This document shows positions 1-10,434 of a stretch of DNA of 64,000 nucleotides, one piece after another. Position 1 is the stretch's first letter. Each line of letters opens with the position of its first letter. A model generated the notes under the pieces. That model saw only the letters and a program-made list of their open reading frames with translations. It was not told the origin of the DNA and did no database searches. The DNA comes from CANHVK01 sp046304235 (GTDB lineage Bacteria; Bacteroidota; Bacteroidia; Flavobacteriales_D; Crocinitomicaceae), in the NCBI GenBank assembly GCA_046304235.1, contig JBKCEW010000061.1:15864-79863 (forward strand), given 5' to 3'. Position numbers and translations under genes: made by a program.

Positions 1-3000
1 ATTCGATAAATCACTTACGACTGGCGTCTCGTTAATTTTTAAAGCAAAAGACTTAATACTAAAACAAGTTCCAGAAGTTTTGTAAATAATAGTATATAGC
101 CCTGGAGTTGATGATGCAATATTTATTTTACCTGTTGAGGAATTAATTGATAGTCCACTAGTAGAAGAGAAAACTCCTCCTGTAGTTCCAGAAATGACAG
201 GAGTTAAATCTATATTATTCTGACAGACAGAATTAGAGCTGTATATAAACGACGCGTCTTCTGAAGGATTAACAGTTAGTTTAAATGTTTTTATTGCTCC
301 AGTACAAGCTCCAGAGCGAGGTGTGACAGTAACTGTAGAACTGGCAGTAGAATTGCTAGAATTAGTGCCTGTAAACGATGCTATGTCACCAATACCTGAA
401 CTTGCCAAACCAATAGATGTAATAGAATTCGACCATTCATAAGTTGTACCCAACGTACCTGTGAATTTTATATCTGTGAAATTTATACCTGAACAAACAG
501 TCTGATCTGGAATATTATTTACTAAAGGAGAATTATTTATTCCTACAGTTGTTGTAGCTGTATCTCCACAAGTTCCACTGGTTATATATGTAATTTTATA
601 CACTCCTTCAGCCGAAGCTGGGATATTAATAAGGCCTGTAGTTGAATTTATAATCAAACCAACTGGAGATGATGTGAATACTCCTCCAGAAGCTCCAGAG
701 ATGACAGGAGTAGGATTACTATTTGATGTACAGTACGCAGATTCAGCATAAGATATTTTAACATCATCTTTATAGCTAACCGACAAAGTAAAAGATTTAG
801 ATGCACCCGTACATGAACCAATTTTAGGAGTGACAATAATGGTTGAAGTAACAAGCGGGTTTGCTAGTGTTGCTCCGGCACCGGTAAATGCATTTATATT
901 ACCCACACCATTAGATGGTAAACCCAGTAAAGCGGGATTACTTGAGGTCCAGTTAAAGGTAGTACCTGCAGTACCTGAAAAGTTAATAGCGTTAAAATTA
1001 CTTCCTGAACAAATTGTTTGAGAAGTAATTGCATTTACGGAAGGATTACTACCAATAGTGATGGTAAGAGATTGTGAATTTGAACAAGTCCCATTGGTTG
1101 TATATGTCAGTGAATAAGTACCAGCATTAGAAGACGCTAGTGTGATCGCTCCAGTATTTGCATTAAATATGGCTCCAACTGGAGACATAGTAAAAACACC
1201 TCCTTGTTTACCCGTTATATTCGCTATTGGATTAGGATCCAATGTTGAACAAAATGAATTACTAGGATATGTAAAACTAGGATTCTCTTTAGGATTTACT
1301 GTGAGTAAAAAAGTATCTTTAATTCCAACACACGAACCTGAAGTTGGAGTTACTATTATTTTTCCTGTAATTGAATTTCCGCCAATATTAGTGCCTGTTC
1401 CTGTAAATGAGGCAATATTACCTGTCCCTGTTGCTGCTAATCCAATATTGGTATTATCGTTAATCCAATTAAAAATTGTTCCTGGAGATCCAGCAAAATT
1501 AATCGCATTAAAATTAGAACCTTCACAAATTTGTTGATCTGAAACAGAATTTAAAGTAGGTAAATCTGAAATGGCAAAATCAACGATAGAATCGTTAGGG
1601 CATGTTCCTTTTGTTTGATAAGTTATTTGATAATAACCCGATTTACTATTTAATAAATTTACATTTCCATTTGTATTATTAATCACTAAATCTGCAGAAG
1701 AAGAAGTAAAAGTTCCTCCTGTTAAACCAGTAATTATTGGAGTTGGATTTGCATCTAGTTGACAAAACGAATTTGATGTATAATTGAAACCTGCGTTATC
1801 TAAAGGTTTAACTGTAATCAGAAATTGTTTTGAAATTCCTGTACAACCATTTGCAACTGGTGTAACATTAATTACTGCGATTTCTGAACTACCTCCAATG
1901 CTTGTTCCTTTAGCAGTAAAAGAATTGATATTTCCGGTACCTATTGCAGCCAGACCTATTTTTGTATTGTTATTGGTCCATTGAAAAACTGGTGTACCTG
2001 AACCAGTAAAGTTTATTGTGTTTACATTACTACCATTACATACATCTATATTACTTATTGTATTTATAGTTGGAATCTCGTTCACCGTAAAATTAACCGA
2101 TGCAAATTGAGGACAAACCCCATTAGTAATTACATCGTATCTAATTGTTGTTGAACCAACTGAAACAGAAGTTACTAATCCAGTAGAACTTACTACTGCC
2201 ACTGAAGGATTTGAGCTTGTCCATGTTCCACCGGAAGTTCCATTTGTTAATTGTGAATTTGCACCTATACAAATAGATGTGGTACCAATTATAGCTGAAA
2301 CACCTAAAGCCTCTTTAACTGTTACACTAGCACCTACTGTTGTAGAACAATTCGCATTGGTTACTTTATAATTTATGGTTGTATTACCCGCAACTTTACC
2401 AGTAACTAAACCAAAGGCATTAATCGATGCTACGGTGATATTAGAAGAACTCCAAACTCCTAAAGGTGTACTATTCGTTAGTTGAATTGTTGAACCTACA
2501 CAAACATCAGAAACACCATTGATTGCAGGAACAACTGGGTAAGAATTCACATTAATATCTAACGTTTTAGAAGAAGAGCAACCATTTGTTGTTACTGTAT
2601 AACTAATTCTAGATTTACCGGCAGACAATCCACTTACTAATCCATTTAATACGGTAGCTACCACAGTACTACTTGAGCTCCAAACTCCACCAATTGTAGC
2701 ATTTGTTAACGTCAAATTATCACCAATACACAACGAATCTTTTCCTATAATATTTGCAACTACTGGTAGAGCAAAAACATTAACCGTAGTACTTATACTA
2801 TTTGTACATCCACCTATTGCCACAGTATAATTAATAATGGTTGACCCTGCTGATAAAGGTGTAACTACCCCTGAACTATTTATAGTTGCAACTCCTAAAG
2901 ATGTACTTGTCCAAGAACCACCTATAGTTAAAGAAGACAATGTAGTTGTCTCACCTATACAAACATCCGTTTTACCTGTAATTGGTGAAATTGTTGGTTT

Positions 3001-6000
3001 GGCATTTACAGTGATTCTTCCTGTAGCAAATGAATTTCCACAACCACCTGTAAGCGATATTGAATAATCAAAAGTTCCAAATTCTGTTGGTGTACCGCTC
3101 AATGTAATTGTATTACTAGCCCAAACAGCATTAATGCCTGTTGGTAACCCAGTAGTACTTCCAATTCCTGTAGCACCTGTTGTTGAATGAGTTATTGCTG
3201 TTAGCGGAGAATTTATACATAAAGTTGGAGTTGAACTTGCAATACTAGCAGTATTTGCTGAAGTTACTGTAATGGTTCCTGTTGATGTTATTGTTCCACA
3301 ACCTCCCGTTAATGTAATCGTATAATTAAATGGTCCTGATGCTGTTGGCGTTCCAGTGATGGTTGCCACATTTCCTGCCCAGCTTCCTGTAACGCCGGTA
3401 GGTAAACCAATAAACGTAGCACCTGTTGCACCTGTGGTTCCATAAGTTATGTCTGTTATTGCCGTATTGATACATTTCGTTTGGGCATCAGTCCCAACTG
3501 CGGAACTTAACGTTGATGTATTATTTGGAGTAACAATGATTGTTCCTGTTGATGTCGTCGTTCCACAACCACCCGTTAAGTTTACCGTATAATTAAATGG
3601 TCCTGATGCTGTTGGAGTTCCAGTAATGGTTGCCACATTTCCTGCCCAGCTTCCTGTAACTCCGGTAGGTAAACCAACAAACGTTGCTCCTGTTGCACCT
3701 GTGGTTCCATAAGTAATAGTCGTTATTGCTGTATTGATACATTTCGTTTGGGCATCAGTCCCAACTGCGGAACTTAACGTTGATGTATTGTTTGGAGTGA
3801 CAATGATTCTTCCTGTTGAAATCGTTGTTCCACAACCTCCTGTTAATGTTACGGTATAATTAAACGTTCCCGATGCTGTTGGAGTTCCAGTAATGGTTGC
3901 CACATTTCCTACCCAGCTTCCTGTAACGCCTGCCGGCAAACCAACAAACGTTGCTCCTGTAGCTCCTGTTGTTGCATAAGTAATAGTCGTTATTGCTGTA
4001 TTGATACATTTCGTTTGGGCATCAGTGCCTACTGCGGAACTTAACGTTGAAGTATTCTCTGGTGTTACTGTAATGATTCCTGTTGATGTTATTGTTCCAC
4101 AACCACCCGTTAAGGTTACTGTATAATTAAATGTTCCTGATGCTGTTGGCGTTCCAGTGATGGTTGCCACATTTCCTGCCCAGCTTCCTGTAACGCCAGA
4201 AGGTAAACCACTAAACGTAGCTCCTGTTGAACCTGTGGTTCCATAAGTTATATCTGTTATTGCCGTATTGACACATTTCGTTTGAGCATCAGTTCCTACT
4301 GCGGAACTTAACGTTGATGTATTGTTTGGAGTGACAATGATTCTTCCTGTTGAAATCGTTGTTCCACAACCTCCTGTTAAGGTTACGGTATAATTAAACG
4401 TTCCCGATGCTGTTGGAGTTCCAGTAATGGTTGCCACATTTCCTACCCAGCTTCCTGTAACGCCAGAAGGTAAACCACTAAACGTAGCTCCTGTTGCGCC
4501 TGTGGTTCCATAAGTTATATCTGTTATTGCTGTATTGATACATTTCGTTTGGGCATCAGTGCCTACTGCGGAACTTAATGCTGAAGTATTCTCTGGTGTT
4601 ACTGTAATGATTCCTGTTGATGTCGTCGTTCCACAACCACCCGTTAAGGTTACCGTATAATTAAATGGTCCTGATGCTGTTGGAGTTCCAGTAATGGTTG
4701 CCACATTTCCTACCCAGCTTCCTGTAACTCCTGCCGGCAAACCAACAAACGTTGCGCCTGTTGAACCTGTGGTTCCATAAGTTATATCTGTTATTGCCGT
4801 ATTGACACATTTCGTTTGAGCATCAGTTCCTACTGCGGAACTTAATGCTGAAGTATTCTCTGGTGTTACTGTAATGATTCCTGTTGATGTTATTGTTCCA
4901 CAACCTCCCGTTAATGTAATCGTATAATTAAACGTTCCCGATGCTATTGGCGTTCCAGTGATAGTTGCCACATTTCCTGCCCAGCTTCCTGTAACGCCAG
5001 AAGGTAAACTACTAAACGTAGCTCCTGTTGCGCCTGTGGTTCCATAAGTTATATCTGTTATTGCTGTATTGATACATTTCGTTTGGGCATCAGTGCCTAC
5101 TGCGGAACTTAACGTTGATGTATTGTTTGGAGTGACAATGATTCTTCCTGTTGAAATCGTCGTTCCACAACCTCCCGTTAAGGTTACCGTATAATTAAAT
5201 GGTCCTGATGCTGTTGGAGTTCCAGTAATGGTTGCCACATTTCCTGCCCAGCTTCCACTTACTCCTGCCGGCAAACCAACAAACGTTGCACCTGTTGCGC
5301 CTGTTGTAGCATAAGTAATAGTCGTTATTGCTGTATTGATACATTTCGTTTGGGCATCAGTCCCAACTGCGGAACTTAACGTTGAAGTATTATCTGGTGT
5401 TACTGTAATGATTCCTGTTGATGTTATTGTTCCACAACCACCCGTTAAGGTTACCGTATAATTAAATGGTCCTGATGCTGTTGGAGTACCAGTAATGGTT
5501 GCCACATTTCCTGCCCAGCTTCCTGTAACCCCAGAAGGTAAACCACTAAACGTAGCTCCTGTTGCGCCTGTGGTTCCATAAGTTATATCTGTTATTGCTG
5601 TACTGATACATTTCGTTTGGGCATCAGTGCCTACTGCGGAACTTAATGCTGAAGTATTCTCTGGTGTTACTGTAATGATTCCTGTTGATGTTATTGTTCC
5701 ACAACCTCCCGTTAATGTAATCGTATAATTAAATGGTCCTGATGCTGTTGGGGTTCCAGTAATGGTTGCCACATTTCCTGTCCAGCTTCCTGTAACGCCT
5801 GCCGGCAAACCAACAAACGTTGAGCCTGTTGCGCCTGTTGTAGCATAAGTAATAGTCGTTATTGCTGTATTGATACAAGTCGTTTGGGCATCTGTACCTA
5901 CTGCTGAACTTAAGGTTGATGTGTTGTCCGCACTTACAGTTATTGTACCAGTAGCTACAATGTTACCACACCCACCTGTGAGAGGAATTGAATAATTAAA

Positions 6001-8160
6001 CGTTCCAGACTCAGTAGGTGTACCAGTAATAGTTATTGCATTACTTGCCCATATTGCCGAAACACCAGCAGGTAAACCACTAGGAGTGTCTATTCCTGTA
6101 GCTCCCGTAGTTGTATGCGTAATCGAAGTTAATGGTGTATTGATACATAAAGTTGGAGTTGAACTAGGGAGACCAACTGTATTGAAAGGAATAATTACCA
6201 CAGGAACCTCTGTTCTTGTAGAAGACAAACAACCAGTTACCTGATCTCTTGCTTCCGCAAAGTAACTTGTAGATAAAGCTTCATTTGTGGTAAATGTATT
6301 ACCTGTAAAAATAATTGAACCACCTATTGAACTACTAAACCAATCTACATCTTGTCCAGCGTTTGGAGTTGCATTCAAATTAACTACACCCGGACCACAA
6401 CGGGTTTCACCAGATGCAACTGGTGGAGCCAAAATTGAATTAATTGTAACTTTTACTGGCACTCTGCTTGTTGATTTACAACCTGTTATTTGATTTACAG
6501 CATCAGCATAAAGTGTAGTATCTTTATTAATTAGTCCAGTTGTATAGCTGGTACCTGTGTAAAATGATGATTCAATTGGATTTGTTGTTAAGTACCATCT
6601 AGCATCTTGATTAACCCCATTTAGTACTACATCTAATGTAACTGTACCTTCACCACATCTTGATTTATCGATAGGTGTTGGAGCTAAAGGAATAGAATTT
6701 ACTGTTGCAGTAACAGGTGTTCTATCTACCGATGTACAACCTGTTGTTATATTCTTTGCTTGAGCATAATAGGTAGTTGTATTTTCAATTTCTGGAGTAG
6801 TATAATTCGAAGAACTACCACCGGATAACACAGTTCCACCAGTCGATAATTCATACCATTCAATAGATTCTCCAACACCTGGAGTAGCAGATAAATTAAC
6901 GATACCTTTACCACACCTACTACCTGATGTCGTAATTGGTTTAATCGGTGGCGTATTTACAATTGCTTTAATCTCTGTTTTTGATGATAGACAACCTGTT
7001 AGTGTGTTTTTTGCTTCAGCATAAAAAGAAGTTGTAGTTGAGATTGTCGGTGTAGTTAATGTTAACCCTGTTCCCAAAACCGTCACTTGGTCTGCCGCAT
7101 ACCATTTGATAGTAGTTCCAGTAACTGTTGAAACTTTCAAATTAACTTTTCCAGAACCACATCTAGAACTATCAGAACCTGTGGGAGCTAATGGTGGATT
7201 TTTATCCTCATAAATGGTAATACTATCTTTACTAGAACAACCATTTGCGAGAAAACCTGTAACAATATATTTAGCTGGACTAGATATAATAATACTTGAC
7301 GTATTACTCCCTTCCGACCAAGAATAACTCACCCCACCACTAGATGACAATGTAATGTTTTGTACATTACAAGTTAACGTATCAATCGACTTGTCATTTA
7401 TTATGATCGTTGGCAAACCATTTACATTAATGTTGCCAAACAAGGTAGAATCCTCTGAAACGGGGCAAGCGCCACTTGCTGTAACAGAATAATTATATGG
7501 AGATGCTGCATTTGATGTAGGGGCACCATGGATTTTTAAAAAAGGGTATGCATAGGTAAAGGTGACACCAGCAGGTAATCCTGAAGCTGTAGCAGTAGTT
7601 GCATTCGCATCAACTTGGTACTTTATAGTGTCTAAAGGTGAATTTAGACAAACCGTTTGATTCGATGAAGCTAAAGATGATATTAAGTTAATTTCATTTC
7701 CTTTAACATAAAAAGTCTCTGTTTGATCTATGCCAGGACTGAAATCACCTGTACATGTTGCAGACATTTGAACAGTATATTTTCCTTTTTTAGAAAAATC
7801 TCCGACAGTAGTGACATTAACATATCTTGACCCTCCAGGACTAATAGAAGTTCCTGAATTTAAAGATGTTGTAAAAGATTGAACTACTGGTCCTGTAATA
7901 CTTATGGTTATTGTTACTGGAGTAGATACAACATTCAAACTACTTGTACCATTATTTACAATTTTGACTTGTAGAGTTCTTCCAGTAGCGGGACACATCC
8001 CATCTTCAGGATGTGGATCACCACTAGTAGTTAAAGCTGTCGCCGCAACATTAACTGACTGAGCACTAGACCCTAAAGCAAACACAAAAATAAATAAAGC
8101 ACCTAACAAAAATTTAAGTGAAAAACTATTTGTGTTCAATATATATTTAATTTTCAACAT
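1..8160 (-). CDS. Giant secreted Ig-like repeat protein (adhesin-like), 5' part only
   Basis: An uninterrupted reading frame of 2720 codons starts at 8160 and leaves the window at position 1 without a stop. The N-terminus has a clear signal peptide: basic start, hydrophobic core LLGALFIFVFALG, cleavage near SSAQ-SV (residue about 34). In order there follow a beta-rich N-terminal domain (to about residue 155), an SWS-containing segment, four Ig-like domains of about 85 residues with RCG...W(Y/F)...TGC signatures (about 7205-6180), a block of 89-residue repeats (about 6170-3000), Big_2-like domains ending in VTPLSAGSTIINY-type strands (about 3000-2090), and longer repeats of about 170 residues (2090 to the edge). 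Such proteins in Flavobacteriia are surface adhesins of the SprB type, often exported by the type IX system and used in gliding or attachment. The C-terminal sorting domain that would prove this lies outside the window, so the adhesin role is inferred. Confidence 0.9.
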   Translation of the reverse strand, partial: MLKIKYILNTNSFSLKFLLGALFIFVFALGSSAQSVNVAATALTTSGDPHPEDGMCPATGRTLQVKIVNNGTSSLNVVSTPVTITISITGPVVQSFTTSLNSGTSISPGGSRYVNVTTVGDFSKKGKYTVQMSATCTGDFSPGIDQTETFYVKGNEINLISSLASSNQTVCLNSPLDTIKYQVDANATTATASGLPAGVTFTYAYPFLKIHGAPTSNAASPYNYSVTASGACPVSEDSTLFGNINVNGLPTIIINDKSIDTLTCNVQNITLSSSGGVSYSWSEGSNTSSIIISSPAKYIVTGFLANGCSSKDSITIYEDKNPPLAPTGSDSSRCGSGKVNLKVSTVTGTTIKWYAADQVTVLGTGLTLTTPTISTTTSFYAEAKNTLTGCLSSKTEIKAIVNTPPIKPITTSGSRCGKGIVNLSATPGVGESIEWYELSTGGTVLSGGSSSNYTTPEIENTTTYYAQAKNITTGCTSVDRTPVTATVNSIPLAPTPIDKSRCGEGTVTLDVVLNGVNQDARWYLTTNPIESSFYTGTSYTTGLINKDTTLYADAVNQITGCKSTSRVPVKVTINSILAPPVASGETRCGPGVVNLNATPNAGQDVDWFSSSIGGSIIFTGNTFTTNEALSTSYFAEARDQVTGCLSSTRTEVPVVIIPFNTVGLPSSTPTLCINTPLTSITHTTTGATGIDTPSGLPAGVSAIWASNAITITGTPTESGTFNYSIPLTGGCGNIVATGTITVSADNTSTLSSAVGTDAQTTCINTAITTITYATTGATGSTFVGLPAGVTGSWTGNVATITGTPTASGPFNYTITLTGGCGTITSTGIITVTPENTSALSSAVGTDAQTKCISTAITDITYGTTGATGATFSGLPSGVTGSWAGNVATITGTPTASGPFNYTVTLTGGCGTITSTGIITVTPDNTSTLSSAVGTDAQTKCINTAITTITYATTGATGATFVGLPAGVSGSWAGNVATITGTPTASGPFNYTVTLTGGCGTTISTGRIIVTPNNTSTLSSAVGTDAQTKCINTAITDITYGTTGATGATFSSLPSGVTGSWAGNVATITGTPIASGTFNYTITLTGGCGTITSTGIITVTPENTSALSSAVGTDAQTKCVNTAITDITYGTTGSTGATFVGLPAGVTGSWVGNVATITGTPTASGPFNYTVTLTGGCGTTTSTGIITVTPENTSALSSAVGTDAQTKCINTAITDITYGTTGATGATFSGLPSGVTGSWVGNVATITGTPTASGTFNYTVTLTGGCGTTISTGRIIVTPNNTSTLSSAVGTDAQTKCVNTAITDITYGTTGSTGATFSGLPSGVTGSWAGNVATITGTPTASGTFNYTVTLTGGCGTITSTGIITVTPENTSTLSSAVGTDAQTKCINTAITTITYATTGATGATFVGLPAGVTGSWVGNVATITGTPTASGTFNYTVTLTGGCGTTISTGRIIVTPNNTSTLSSAVGTDAQTKCINTAITTITYGTTGATGATFVGLPTGVTGSWAGNVATITGTPTASGPFNYTVNLTGGCGTTTSTGTIIVTPNNTSTLSSAVGTDAQTKCINTAITDITYGTTGATGATFIGLPTGVTGSWAGNVATITGTPTASGPFNYTITLTGGCGTITSTGTITVTSANTASIASSTPTLCINSPLTAITHSTTGATGIGSTTGLPTGINAVWASNTITLSGTPTEFGTFDYSISLTGGCGNSFATGRITVNAKPTISPITGKTDVCIGETTTLSSLTIGGSWTSTSLGVATINSSGVVTPLSAGSTIINYTVAIGGCTNSISTTVNVFALPVVANIIGKDSLCIGDNLTLTNATIGGVWSSSSTVVATVLNGLVSGLSAGKSRISYTVTTNGCSSSKTLDINVNSYPVVPAINGVSDVCVGSTIQLTNSTPLGVWSSSNITVASINAFGLVTGKVAGNTTINYKVTNANCSTTVGASVTVKEALGVSAIIGTTSICIGANSQLTNGTSGGTWTSSNPSVAVVSSTGLVTSVSVGSTTIRYDVITNGVCPQFASVNFTVNEIPTINTISNIDVCNGSNVNTINFTGSGTPVFQWTNNNTKIGLAAIGTGNINSFTAKGTSIGGSSEIAVINVTPVANGCTGISKQFLITVKPLDNAGFNYTSNSFCQLDANPTPIITGLTGGTFTSSSADLVINNTNGNVNLLNSKSGYYQITYQTKGTCPNDSIVDFAISDLPTLNSVSDQQICEGSNFNAINFAGSPGTIFNWINDNTNIGLAATGTGNIASFTGTGTNIGGNSITGKIIVTPTSGSCVGIKDTFLLTVNPKENPSFTYPSNSFCSTLDPNPIANITGKQGGVFTMSPVGAIFNANTGAITLASSNAGTYSLTYTTNGTCSNSQSLTITIGSNPSVNAITSQTICSGSNFNAINFSGTAGTTFNWTSSNPALLGLPSNGVGNINAFTGAGATLANPLVTSTIIVTPKIGSCTGASKSFTLSVSYKDDVKISYAESAYCTSNSNPTPVISGASGGVFTSSPVGLIINSTTGLINIPASAEGVYKITYITSGTCGDTATTTVGINNSPLVNNIPDQTVCSGINFTDIKFTGTLGTTYEWSNSITSIGLASSGIGDIASFTGTNSSNSTASSTVTVTPRSGACTGAIKTFKLTVNPSEDASFIYSSNSVCQNNIDLTPVISGTTGGVFSSTSGLSINSSTGKINIASSTPGLYTIIYKTSGTCFSIKSFALKINETPVVSDLSN
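3472..5874 (-). repeat. Nine tandem 267-bp (89-residue) repeat units in the giant gene
   Basis: The landmark ACATTTCGT (plus strand) recurs at 3472, 3739, 4006, 4273, 4540, 4807, 5074, 5341 and 5608, and as a variant at 5875. Every step is exactly 267 bp, so all units stay in frame. Each unit encodes an Ig-like or HYR-like beta domain with the landmarks KCINTAIT, GLP.GVTGSWAGNVATITGTP, FNYT.TLTGGCG and TGTI.VT, and carries two cysteines that could pair. The flanking units (3217-3471, 255 bp; 5875-6144, 270 bp) are clearly related but diverged. The nine core units are close to identical and differ mainly by swapped blocks of linked variants. Confidence 0.95.
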
Positions 8161-8446
8161 ATTAACGAAAAAGTAAACTTTGTATTATTGAAATACAACT
8201 TTCAAAAATAACATTATATATTCAAAAACATTACGTTCAAATCGCAAAAAGGTTTATTCAAAATCATAATTTACACATAAAAAAACTTATGCTCAATTTT
8301 TTTGAACAATTTGTGGATTAGTGAATTCGAAAAATTATTAAAACATAATCCATTTTTTGATTGTTTCAATACCACAAAATAGGTATTTTTGCACTGTAAT
8401 TTTGTTTATTTAAAATTAGTCTAAATAAATATAAGCAATTATCGAT
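8161..8446. promoter_or_regulatory. Divergent intergenic region with SUF-operon promoter
   Basis: This 286-bp AT-rich spacer separates the giant gene (minus) from the SUF operon (plus). A Bacteroidota-type promoter for the SUF side is visible: TTG at 8361-8363, 20 bp spacer, then TATTTTTG at 8384-8391 followed by C, which fits TAnnTTTG. That would give a start near 8398 and a leader of about 50 nt. I see no strong -7 motif for the giant gene and no recognisable operator such as an IscR site. Confidence 0.5.
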
Positions 8447-8770
8447 ATGATTAAAGTAACAGATAACGCTAAAAAACAAGCCATTAGATTAATGGAAGAT
8501 GAAAACAAGGAAGGATATTTCATCCGTGTTGGAGTTCAAGGAGGTGGATGTTCAGGTTTAATGTATCAACTTACATTCGACAATGAAATGAAAGAAGATG
8601 ATAAAGAATTTTTTGATAACGACATTAAAGTGGTGGTTGACAAAAAAAGTTTCTTGTATTTAATCGGAACTACACTTGATTTTTCAGGAGGATTAAATGG
8701 AAAAGGATTTGTTTTCCAAAATCCAAATGCAGACAGAACGTGTGGTTGTGGAGAAAGTTTCTCCGTTTAA
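8447..8770 (+). CDS. sufA: HesB/IscA-type iron-sulfur carrier (SufA-like)
   Basis: This 107-residue A-type carrier accepts or relays Fe-S clusters during maturation of apoproteins in the cytoplasm. The three family cysteines are present: C35 in GGGCSG and C99/C101 in the C-terminal TCGCGESF motif. The length is typical. It opens the SUF operon, with sufB starting 11 bp after its stop, so a SufA role is likelier than an Isc role; sequence alone does not separate SufA from IscA or ErpA. A TAnnTTTG promoter lies about 55 bp upstream. Confidence 0.92.
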   Translation: MIKVTDNAKKQAIRLMEDENKEGYFIRVGVQGGGCSGLMYQLTFDNEMKEDDKEFFDNDIKVVVDKKSFLYLIGTTLDFSGGLNGKGFVFQNPNADRTCGCGESFSV

Positions 8771-8781
8771 AAAATTCAACA

Positions 8782-10233
8782 ATGGCATATACAGAAAATG
8801 AATTAGCCAAAGATTTACAAAATCAAGAATACAAATTTGGTTTTGTAACCAACATTGAAGCAGATCAAGCTCCAAAAGGATTAAATGAAGACATAATTCG
8901 CTTTATTTCTGCTAAGAAAAATGAGCCTGAATGGCTATTAGAATATCGATTGAATGCTTTCAAAACATGGTTACAAATGACTGAACCTGAATGGGCTCAT
9001 GTACATTACGAAAAACCAAAATTTCAAGATATCATTTATTATTCTGCACCAAAACAAAAGAAAAAATACGAAAGTTGGGATGATGTTGAACCTGAATTGA
9101 AAGAAACCATGAAGAAATTGGGGATTTCAATGGATGAACAACAACGTCTTACTGGTACAAACGTAGCTGTAGATTTCGTTATGGATAGTGTTTCTGTTGC
9201 AACTTCATTCAAGGCTAAATTACAAGAATTAGGAATTATCTTTTGTTCTTTTTCAGATGCAGTTCAAGAACATCCTGAATTAGTTAAAAAATACATGGGT
9301 ACAGTAGTACCACATACAGATAATTTCTACGCAGCTTTGAATAGTGCTGTATTCACAGATGGTTCTTTTTGCTACATACCTAAAGGTGTTAGATGCCCAA
9401 TGGAATTATCTACTTACTTCCGTATAAACGAAGGTGGTACAGGTCAATTCGAAAGAACCTTAGTAGTTGCAGATGAAGGAGCTTATGTTTCTTATTTAGA
9501 AGGATGTACAGCTCCTCAACGTGATGAAAATCAATTACACGCAGCGGTTGTGGAATTGATTGCATTGGATAATGCAGAAATCAAATATTCAACTGTACAA
9601 AACTGGTATCCTGGTGATGCTGAAGGAAAAGGAGGTGTTTTCAACTTTGTAACAAAACGTGGTTTGTGCGAGAAAAATGCTAAAATTTCGTGGACTCAGG
9701 TTGAAACTGGTTCTGCTGTAACGTGGAAGTATCCATCTTGTGTGCTTAAAGGAGAAAATTCGGTAGGAGAATTTTATTCAGTAGCAGTAACTAATAATTA
9801 CCAACAAGCGGATACTGGAACGAAAATGATTCATTTAGGAAAGAATACTAAAAGTACGATTATCTCAAAAGGTATTTCTGCTGGTAAATCGCATAATTCT
9901 TACCGTGGTTTGGTGCAAATTCACAAAAACGCAACAAACGCTCGTAACTTTTCACAATGTGATTCTTTGTTAATGGGTGATACATGTGGTGCGCATACTT
10001 TTCCATATATAGAATGTAAAAACAGCAGTGCGAAAATCGAACACGAAGCGACTACTTCAAAAATTGGGGAAGACCAAATATTTTACTGTTTACAACGTGG
10101 TATCAGCGAAGAAAAAGCGATTAGCTTGATTGTGAACGGTTACTGTAAAGAAGTACTAAACCAATTACCTATGGAATTTGCCGTTGAGGCTCAAAAACTG
10201 CTTGCGATTAGTTTGGAAGGATCAGTTGGATAA
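8782..10233 (+). CDS. sufB: Fe-S cluster scaffold protein SufB
   Basis: SufB (483 aa) is the scaffold subunit of the SufBC2D complex, which assembles nascent Fe-S clusters with sulfur delivered by SufS/SufE. The C-terminal SufB/SufD signature is clear: [20 protein letters not shown] followed by [14 protein letters not shown]. The central beta-helix region and the conserved [13 protein letters not shown] segment are also present. I chose the ATG at 8782 ([10 protein letters not shown]); an in-frame ATG at 8740 would overlap sufA and add a 14-residue tail unlike any SufB. The usual partner sufC does not follow directly: a repeat stretch and a four-helix-bundle gene intervene. Confidence 0.96.
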   Translation: MAYTENELAKDLQNQEYKFGFVTNIEADQAPKGLNEDIIRFISAKKNEPEWLLEYRLNAFKTWLQMTEPEWAHVHYEKPKFQDIIYYSAPKQKKKYESWDDVEPELKETMKKLGISMDEQQRLTGTNVAVDFVMDSVSVATSFKAKLQELGIIFCSFSDAVQEHPELVKKYMGTVVPHTDNFYAALNSAVFTDGSFCYIPKGVRCPMELSTYFRINEGGTGQFERTLVVADEGAYVSYLEGCTAPQRDENQLHAAVVELIALDNAEIKYSTVQNWYPGDAEGKGGVFNFVTKRGLCEKNAKISWTQVETGSAVTWKYPSCVLKGENSVGEFYSVAVTNNYQQADTGTKMIHLGKNTKSTIISKGISAGKSHNSYRGLVQIHKNATNARNFSQCDSLLMGDTCGAHTFPYIECKNSSAKIEHEATTSKIGEDQIFYCLQRGISEEKAISLIVNGYCKEVLNQLPMEFAVEAQKLLAISLEGSVG

Positions 10234-10434
10234 ATTTAGATTGAAAGATTACAGATTGGAAGATTGCAGATTACAGATTACAGATTACAGATTACAGATT
10301 GCAGATTGGAAGATTGAAGATTGCAGATTACAGATTGGAAGATTGAAGATTGAAGATTGAAGATTGAAGATTTGAAGATTGCAGATTACAGATTAGAAAA
10401 TTAAACATTAAGCATTACAAATTAAACATTATAA
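10234..10434 (+). repeat. Degenerate AGATTACAGATT/GAAGATT array, left flank of four-helix cassette
   Basis: The 200 bp between sufB and the next gene consist largely of short degenerate repeats of the words AGATTACAGATT, AGATTGCAG and GAAGATT, passing into an AAATTAAACATT stretch before the ATG. The 13-mer ATTGCAGATTACA at 10378-10390 has its exact reverse complement TGTAATCTGCAAT at 10844-10856, spanning the stop codon of the four-helix gene, so the gene is bracketed by an inverted repeat. The frame that stays open here is a by-product of the repeats, not a gene. Confidence 0.8.

Noticed and set aside
830..3067. Several plus-strand open frames of 60-130 codons over the giant gene
   Set aside because: They are proline- and valine-rich antisense reflections of the Thr/Ser/Gly repeats on the minus strand, with no family features.
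3217..6145. Regular repeats as a CRISPR array
   Set aside because: Units are 267 bp, contiguous, in frame and protein-coding; there are no spacers and no cas genes.
8740..8781. Upstream in-frame start for sufB
   Set aside because: It overlaps the sufA end and adds residues foreign to SufB; the ATG at 8782 matches the family start.
10178..10360. Plus-strand frame rich in the residues QITDYRLQ
   Set aside because: It is made by the AGATTACAGATT repeats and overlaps the end of sufB in another frame.
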